DNA from: CAZFPT01 sp046541875
GTDB taxonomy: Bacteria; Planctomycetota; Phycisphaerae; SM23-33
Length of the DNA: 53,723 nt
Direction: 5' to 3'
Assembly: GCA_046541875.1 (NCBI GenBank)
Contig: JBKHCL010000010.1
Span: 1-53,723 of the forward strand
Shown here: positions 48,937-53,723 of the stretch, piece after piece
Numbering within the stretch: position 1 is the stretch's first letter
Layout of the letters: every line of letters begins with the position of its first letter
The notes under the pieces: model-generated
Told to the model about the DNA's origin: nothing
Database searches by the model: none
The model's input: the letters and a program-made list of their open reading frames with translations, nothing else
Position numbers and translations under genes: made by a program

Positions 48937-49344
48937 ATGGATCAGCCAGCACGAAGCATGGAAGAAGTCGTCCGCGACGACGGCCGATACGCGCCCGAGG
49001 CCTTCGGGTTCCTGCATGATGGGCTCAACCGGGCGGTCGAAGACGCCCATGGCCTCGCGGAGCCCGAAGACCCCGAGCTGGAGTCCCCGCATCGTCACGT
49101 GACCGGGCAGGAACTTGCCTGGGCCCTGCGCGACGTGGCGATCGACCGCTGGGGCATGCTTGCCCGGACGGTCCTGCGCCGCTGGGGCATCCGCCGGACC
49201 ATCGACTTCGGAAATATGGTCTATCTGATGATCGAGGCGGGCTTCATGCGCAAGACGGACGAAGACTCCCTGGAAGACTTCCGCGATGTGTACGACTTTG
49301 ACGAGGCGTTCTCTTTCAAGGGCGAATTTGAGCTCAAGGAGTGA
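48937..49344 (+). CDS. Minf_1886 family protein
   Basis: 135 aa, soluble, acidic. The pattern DDGRYAPEAFGFLHDGLNRAVE (about 15-36), HVTGQELAWALRDVAIDRWGMLARTVLRRWGI (about 53-85), TIDFGNMVYLMIEAGFMRKTDEDS (about 87-110) and a final FDEAF fits the Minf_1886 family, found in planctomycetes and Verrucomicrobia and of unknown function. First in a tight run with a small membrane protein and an amidase. An in-frame ATG at 48895 is less likely because it lies 42 bases further upstream. Confidence 0.85.
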   Translation: MDQPARSMEEVVRDDGRYAPEAFGFLHDGLNRAVEDAHGLAEPEDPELESPHRHVTGQELAWALRDVAIDRWGMLARTVLRRWGIRRTIDFGNMVYLMIEAGFMRKTDEDSLEDFRDVYDFDEAFSFKGEFELKE

Positions 49345-49349
49345 GTGCT

Positions 49350-49529
49350 ATGTTCAAGAGATCCGACGGCAGAGAGGCAAAGGACGTCCCCACGCCGGTC
49401 GACACGGTTGACGGCATCCCCGATCGGGCCATCAGCCCGCCCCGCTGGCGGTTCGTGTTGCTGGGAGTGATCTTCATCTGCTGGATCGCTTTCCTGATTT
49501 ACGTCGCCGCTGCAGGAGGGTCTTCGTGA
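49350..49529 (+). CDS. Small single-pass membrane protein
   Basis: 59 aa. A polar N-terminus (about 1-32), one membrane segment (about 34-54, RFVLLGVIFICWIAFLIYVAAA) and a short Gly/Ser tail. The ATG at 49350 has AAGGAG at 8 bases, inside the end of the preceding gene. The stop overlaps the amidase GTG start by four bases. Such coupling suggests a helper of the amidase or of the Minf_1886 protein. No family recognised. Confidence 0.7.
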   Translation: MFKRSDGREAKDVPTPVDTVDGIPDRAISPPRWRFVLLGVIFICWIAFLIYVAAAGGSS

Positions 49530-50566
49530 TCGGTCGACCGGTCACAATTCTCCCGGGTCCCCGGCGGCGATGGGGACTGCCCCTGCTGGTGGGGCTTGTC
49601 CTCCTCGGTGCGGGCGGATGTGCGGGGCTGAGGCCCGTGAATGTCTACCAACACGAAACCGTTCCCCAGCCACAGGGGACGATGAGCGTCTATCAGCTCG
49701 CGGGCATACTGGGCATGAAGGTGTCCGATGTCTCAGCCTCGTCGGCCACCCTGCGCGACGCCCGAAATACGGTGCTCCTTCTGAGCGACCCGGGCGGGCA
49801 GGCGTACGTCAACGGCCGACCGGTCGGACCGGTGGGCGGCTACGTGGTGACCGACCATACGCTGTTTGTCCCGCGGATCTCCCTTGAGCCCATCCGGGCC
49901 TCGCTGCAACCGGCTCCGAGCCTTGTTGTTCGTGATCGACAGCGCCGCCGGCGTCCGACGTCGAAGAATGAGGGGACTCCTCGCGTTGACTCTCTGCCCT
50001 CTTCCTCCAGCGGCGGGGTCGTCATGATCGACGCCGGCCATGGCGGCAAGGATCCCGGTGCGACGTCGGTGACGGGGATGAGCGAGAAGTGGATCAACCT
50101 CGCGATCGTCAAACGGATGACCCGCCTGCTTCGCGGGGCGGGAGTGACGGTGATTCTCACGCGCGACGACGACCTGGCTGTGCCTCTCCAATCACGCGCG
50201 AAGCTCGCCAACGCCCGTCGGCCTGACCTGCTGGTCAGCGTGCACGGCGACGCAGCCAAGCCGAGCGTCCACGGGTACAACGTGTACATCGCCCCGGTGT
50301 CCTCGTCGGCGAGCTACCGGGCGGCGTTGCGCGTCTCGGCAGCGATGAAGGACGCCGGCGTCGCGCCGCATGGCCAACCGGTGCGGCGAAAGGCCCTGTT
50401 CGTCCTGGTGAAGACCACCTGCCCGGCCATTCTCGTGGAAACCGGATTCATCACCAATCCGCGAGAAGGGGCCAGGCTCACCACGTCGAAGTACCAGCAA
50501 ACCATCGCCCACGCCCTGGCCGGCGGTGTCCTCAAGCACCTCGAAGCCGAGGCCAAACGCAACTGA
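49526..50566 (+). CDS. Lipoprotein N-acetylmuramoyl-L-alanine amidase (Amidase_3)
   Basis: 346 aa from a GTG start with AGGAGG 6 bases upstream. Lipobox GAGGC (Cys 32). Residues about 45-130 resemble a copper-amine-oxidase-N-like or ligand-binding beta domain (VYQLAGILGMKVSDVSASSATLRD). The catalytic domain (about 165-345) has VVMIDAGHGGKDPGATS with the first Zn His, the Glu in SEKWINL, LLVSVHGDAAKPSVHG with the second His, and ILVETGFITNPREG with the catalytic Glu. It cleaves the bond between MurNAc and the peptide in the wall, matching the presence of a full elongation machinery. Confidence 0.9.
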   Translation: MIGRPVTILPGPRRRWGLPLLVGLVLLGAGGCAGLRPVNVYQHETVPQPQGTMSVYQLAGILGMKVSDVSASSATLRDARNTVLLLSDPGGQAYVNGRPVGPVGGYVVTDHTLFVPRISLEPIRASLQPAPSLVVRDRQRRRRPTSKNEGTPRVDSLPSSSSGGVVMIDAGHGGKDPGATSVTGMSEKWINLAIVKRMTRLLRGAGVTVILTRDDDLAVPLQSRAKLANARRPDLLVSVHGDAAKPSVHGYNVYIAPVSSSASYRAALRVSAAMKDAGVAPHGQPVRRKALFVLVKTTCPAILVETGFITNPREGARLTTSKYQQTIAHALAGGVLKHLEAEAKRN

Positions 50567-50735
50567 TCTGCCGGGCCGGTCTCTGGGTCTTTGGCCTCCT
50601 GGCCACCATCGAATCATCCGATCGTCTCGGTCTTTCTGCACTGAAATCCTGCCCGTTTTTGGCCTCCCGCGGATCATGATCGTATGTTCCGTGCGCTACA
50701 GGGATTGCATGCCCTTGGCAGCGAGGAGCCTAACT

Positions 50736-50906
50736 ATGGTTTTCAGAATACGTTACAAAGACGCCGCCGGCTGTGACGAGAAACTCGCCACCGTCGAAGC
50801 CAACAGCCCCACCGAGGCGATGGTAAAATTCCGCTGCATCTACAACGTTCGCGAATACAGCAATGAGACCCCGGAAATGGTCACCAGCGTGGCTGCGGAC
50901 GAGTAA
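50736..50906 (+). CDS. Small conserved-looking protein of unknown function
   Basis: 56 aa. MVFRIRYKDAAGCDEKLATVEANSPTEAMVKFRCIYN: a beta-beta-alpha pattern with one Cys in the strand and another in the helix, ending in an acidic tail. GAGGAG lies 8 bases before the ATG, a good ribosome site. Two hairpins follow the gene: CGGCGG-CACTT-CCGCCG (50921-50937) and the palindrome CCCGGCGCGCCGGG (50940-50953), which may mark the transcript end. No family assigned. Confidence 0.6.
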   Translation: MVFRIRYKDAAGCDEKLATVEANSPTEAMVKFRCIYNVREYSNETPEMVTSVAADE

Positions 50907-51060
50907 CACTTCCGCGTTTGCGGCGGCACTTCCGCCGGCCCCGGCGCGCCGGGCTCTACACTTTTCTGCAGGCGCGATCCTTCCCGCGACGATATCGTAA
51001 GAGGCAGTGAGGCCTTGTGTGAGGCCGGCCTGATGATTCGCTCGCCCGGAAGGACCCCGG

Positions 51061-52668
51061 ATGGCCAAGCCGATCGGAACCACCGCCCGCCAGCTGGCGT
51101 CACTGGCCCGCTGGTCGCTGGCGGTTCTGGTCATCGTGAGCATGTTCGCATGGTGGTGGCCATCGCTGCGCGCCTGGGGGGCGCTGTTGGCAGGGATGGG
51201 CGTGGTCCTCCTGCTGTGGGCGATGTGGAAGACCGTCACCGGCAGCCGACGCATCCCCGGGCATCCGTTTCACGTCGCGCTGCTCGGGCCGATCCTCATT
51301 CTCGCGGTCCACCTGCTGGTGAGCCTCTCGACGGAGGTCGGTCAATCCAGTCAGGCCCTGGCCGGAGGAATGCTCAATTCCTTCATCGTCGTTCTCTCCC
51401 TGATTGCCTTGGGCGTGCTGCTCTCCCAAAGCCTGCTGATCCGCATCAGCGATGCCCCGCGATTCCACTCGCTGCTGGCGCTGGCCATGATGATCGGGGC
51501 AGACACCGCCCTGATCGTACCGGGCTCCCAACCCGTCCATCCGGCGATGACGCTGCTGGGGCTGGCCGGCGTGTTCGTGTGGCTGGCGCCGCTTTGGCCG
51601 TTCCGCTCGCCCGACGCCCCCGAAGAGTCCAACGCCGACGAGAACCCCCATCGCCCGATCCTGGTCGAATCGCCCTGGCTGACGCGCATCAGTTGGGTCG
51701 GTTGGCTCGCTGTAGCGGCGGGGCAGTCGATCCTGCTTCTCACCTCGCAGCTGCCGATGGTGCTCACCGCGATGCTGCCGGCGGGGACAGTGTTCCTGGT
51801 CTCCGGGCTGCTGCTCCATCGCCGCCGGGGGCGATATCTTCTGGTCGGGGCAGGGCTCCTCTCAGCCGGCGCGATCAGTATACTGACTTGGCCGCCGCAA
51901 CTGCTGATGGGGCCCGCCATCCACGCCGGCCCGTTCGGACTGGGCGAACAGGCGCTGAAAATCGTCCCAGCCACCGACAGCGGCTGGCTGGTCCTCGGCG
52001 GATTCGTCGGATGGGTCGGCCTGCTCTGGCTGCTGGCCGGCTCGCTGGTGTGCGTCGTGATCATGCTTGCCGCCGTCCGGGCAGAAGCACCCGACCGCCA
52101 GGCCGGCGCGGTGTTCTGGATCGCCGCGACGGTCATTGGAACCGCCGCCCTGTTCGCGCGGGCAGGGCTGGTCGTTCCCGCCGTAATCGTGGCCGTCAGC
52201 ATCCTCTGGGGAGCGCTTCCCGCCATCGCCGATCGCGCCCGGCCGGCCCGCAACGGCTGGTGGGTGTTCGCCTGGCTGTCAGGACTGCTGCTGATGGTCG
52301 GCCTGGCCGTCAACAACGGCCTGCTCGGGTGGATCATGCGCGAACTGACCCTCTCGGACAAAACCGTACACTTCCTGCTGGCGATTCCCGCCACGGCTGT
52401 GCTGGCCTGGCTGATCGGAAGCCGATCCGTCTGGTGGGGGCTGGTGGGCATCCTGCTGGGCGCATCACTGGGAGTCGCCGGGGAGGGCCTGCAGATGCTC
52501 TTCTCGCATCGGGGCGTCGAGAAGGCCGACGCCATCGCCCATGCTCTCGGGTCGGCCGTCGTGGTCCTGCCATATCTGCTGTGCATGAGCGCCCGATGGA
52601 GCGAATCGCCCGACGCACGTCCCGCCGCCCATCGCTCCGCGGGATACGCAAAACCCCACGGATTCTGA
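51061..52668 (+). CDS. Multi-pass membrane protein with C-terminal VanZ-like domain
   Basis: 535 aa with about 13 membrane segments from residue 18 to the end, separated by a polar loop near 180-205 (RSPDAPEESNADENPHRP). The C-terminal part (about 435-515) shows DKTVHFLLAIPATAVLAWLIG, GEGLQMLFSHRGVEKADAIAHALGSAVV: the D-K-x-x-H-F, G-E-x-x-Q and D-x-x-A/N-x-x-G pattern of VanZ-like proteins. The N-terminal part may be an O-antigen-ligase-like or unknown transporter-type region. The stop is 21 bases before the start proposed for the ATP-grasp gene. Confidence 0.7.
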   Translation: MAKPIGTTARQLASLARWSLAVLVIVSMFAWWWPSLRAWGALLAGMGVVLLLWAMWKTVTGSRRIPGHPFHVALLGPILILAVHLLVSLSTEVGQSSQALAGGMLNSFIVVLSLIALGVLLSQSLLIRISDAPRFHSLLALAMMIGADTALIVPGSQPVHPAMTLLGLAGVFVWLAPLWPFRSPDAPEESNADENPHRPILVESPWLTRISWVGWLAVAAGQSILLLTSQLPMVLTAMLPAGTVFLVSGLLLHRRRGRYLLVGAGLLSAGAISILTWPPQLLMGPAIHAGPFGLGEQALKIVPATDSGWLVLGGFVGWVGLLWLLAGSLVCVVIMLAAVRAEAPDRQAGAVFWIAATVIGTAALFARAGLVVPAVIVAVSILWGALPAIADRARPARNGWWVFAWLSGLLLMVGLAVNNGLLGWIMRELTLSDKTVHFLLAIPATAVLAWLIGSRSVWWGLVGILLGASLGVAGEGLQMLFSHRGVEKADAIAHALGSAVVVLPYLLCMSARWSESPDARPAAHRSAGYAKPHGF

Positions 52669-52689
52669 CCACCGCAAGGAGCATTTCCC

Positions 52690-53723
52690 ATCGCCGAAAC
52701 AAAGCTCAACATCCTGTTCACCTGCGGCGGCCGACGCGTGGCGCTGATCCGTGCCTTCCACAACGCAATGCGCGAACTGGGCATTCGCGGAGAGTGCATC
52801 GTCACCGACGTCACGCCCGCCTCGGCGGCGTTCCAGTCGGCCCAGAGGGGGCTGATCGTCCCTCGCTGCGACGACCCCGCCTACCTGCCTGCCATCGAGG
52901 AAGCCATCGCCGCTCACGACGTCGGCCTGCTGGTCCCACTGACCGACCTGGACCTGCAACTGCTCGCCGATCACCGCGACGAACTCGCCCAACAGGGCTG
53001 CCTGACGATGATCTCCTCGGCTGAGGCGGTCGCCATCTGCCGCGACAAGGCCCTCTCGGCCCACTGGCTGAAGCAAGCCGGCGCCACCCCCATCCGCAGC
53101 GAGTCACTGGCGTCCTTCCGCTCCGACCCGTTCTACCCCTGTTTCGTCAAACCGCTCAGCGGATCCAGCAGCATCGGCGCCGCCCGCATCGAAACCCCCG
53201 CCCAGCTCGATCGCCACGTCGAGCAATTCGGCCAAGCGCTGCTGGTGCAGGAGTGCATCGACGGACAGGAGTTCACCGTCGACGTCTATCGAACCCGCGG
53301 CGGAGCCGTCAAAGCCATCGTTCCCCGCCAACGACTGGACGTGCGAAGCGGCGAGGTCCAGAACGCCGTGACCGTCCGTGACGAGGAACTGTTGGCCGAG
53401 ACCCGCCGCATAGTCGAGGCGATGCCCGGGCTTTGGGGCGCCATCTGCCTGCAGTTCCGCAGGCCCTGCGATTCGGCCGGGAGGTCGGCCGGCGCGGCGC
53501 GATGTTTTGAAATCAACCCGCGGTTCGGCGGAGGCGTTCCGCTGTCCATCGCCGCCGGTGCCGACCTGCCGCGATATCTCCTGCAGGAGGCGATAGGTCT
53601 GCCGGTGGACGGTGGGGCAGGGGACTTCACCGAGCACCTCATGATGCTCCGCTGGGACGACGCCGTGTTCACCGCCGTCGAGGCCCCGCAGGACTTGCCC
53701 GGCTACCGTCAGCCGCGATTCCG
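52690..53723 (+). CDS. ATP-grasp protein, CarB-like, probable AUC start, 3' end cut off
   Basis: At least 344 codons, running off the window. The frame opens at 52669 after the VanZ-like stop and contains no ATG, GTG or TTG before the conserved first strand KLNILFTCGGRRVALIRAF. ATC at 52690 lies 8 bases after AAGGAG (52676-52681) and is the likely start codon. The pre-ATP-grasp domain (about 1-105) resembles CarB (VPLTDLDLQLLADHR). The ATP-grasp part shows RDKALSAHWLKQAGA, FVKPLSGSSSIGAARI, LVQECIDGQEFTVDVY, and AICLQF followed by CFEINPRFGGGVPLSIAAG, the Mg-binding E-x-N-x-R. It makes an amide or ester bond by acyl-phosphate chemistry on an unknown substrate. Confidence 0.8.
   Translation, partial: MAETKLNILFTCGGRRVALIRAFHNAMRELGIRGECIVTDVTPASAAFQSAQRGLIVPRCDDPAYLPAIEEAIAAHDVGLLVPLTDLDLQLLADHRDELAQQGCLTMISSAEAVAICRDKALSAHWLKQAGATPIRSESLASFRSDPFYPCFVKPLSGSSSIGAARIETPAQLDRHVEQFGQALLVQECIDGQEFTVDVYRTRGGAVKAIVPRQRLDVRSGEVQNAVTVRDEELLAETRRIVEAMPGLWGAICLQFRRPCDSAGRSAGAARCFEINPRFGGGVPLSIAAGADLPRYLLQEAIGLPVDGGAGDFTEHLMMLRWDDAVFTAVEAPQDLPGYRQPRF

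Overview
The window looks like a chromosomal segment of a high-GC bacterium of the phylum Planctomycetota, most likely the Phycisphaerae or a related group. This rests on a PEP-CTERM protein, a XylR-type AraC regulator, a Minf_1886-family protein, an integrase tail of a type common in planctomycetes, many lipoproteins and TPR/HEAT proteins, and an aberrant FtsZ/tubulin-superfamily protein. The phylum call is inference from gene families; no rRNA is present.

Layout. 0-3.6 kb: the 3' part of a tRNA-Val(CAC), the C-terminal scrap of a tyrosine recombinase reading toward it, phosphoenolpyruvate synthase and a PEP-CTERM protein. 3.9-11.2 kb: a GGDEF protein, an orphan XylR-like regulator, a MagIII-like DNA glycosylase, a membrane protein, a rhomboid protease, an ACT-domain protein, a PEGA lipoprotein and a hypothetical. 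11.3-24.7 kb is an envelope and cell-shape region: lnt, a HEAT lipoprotein, a coiled-coil membrane protein, a 70-aa membrane peptide and mreB; then cinA and a zinc-ribbon protein on the other strand; then a discoidin-like lipoprotein, a small coiled-coil membrane protein, mreC, mreD, mrdA (PBP2) and rodA. 24.7-31.1 kb: a DUF5658-like protein, an alpha/beta hydrolase, a family 2 glycosyltransferase translationally coupled to larC, then a GH88-like hydrolase and a Gfo/Idh/MocA oxidoreductase. 31.2-32.7 kb: a single-gene unit for a tubulin/FtsZ-superfamily protein with a long Ser/Lys-rich N-terminal tail. 32.8-36.4 kb: etfB-etfA-small membrane protein-glcD in overlapping order, resembling electron-confurcating lactate/glycolate dehydrogenases. 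36.6-45.4 kb: a dihydroorotate-dehydrogenase-like protein, a tandem thioredoxin-like lipoprotein, a convergent NtrC regulator and hybrid kinase, a lipoprotein MsrA, a LuxR-type regulator with a degenerate receiver, a PilZ protein and an 870-base gap. 45.4-53.7 kb: a secreted protein with calcium-loop motifs, a helical-repeat protein, the selenocysteine tRNA (selC), metG, a Minf_1886 protein, a lipoprotein amidase, a VanZ-like membrane protein and an ATP-grasp enzyme that appears to start at AUC and runs off the end.

How they fit together: MreBCD, PBP2, RodA and the amidase form a peptidoglycan elongation/remodelling set, and Lnt matures the lipoproteins, of which at least six lie here. The GGDEF and PilZ proteins imply cyclic-di-GMP signalling. 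LarC together with the GlcD/EtfAB set hints at lactate use. The best candidates for something new are the Ser/Lys-tailed FtsZ-like protein, the membrane peptide embedded in the Etf/GlcD operon, the AUC-started ATP-grasp gene and the structured leader of mreB.
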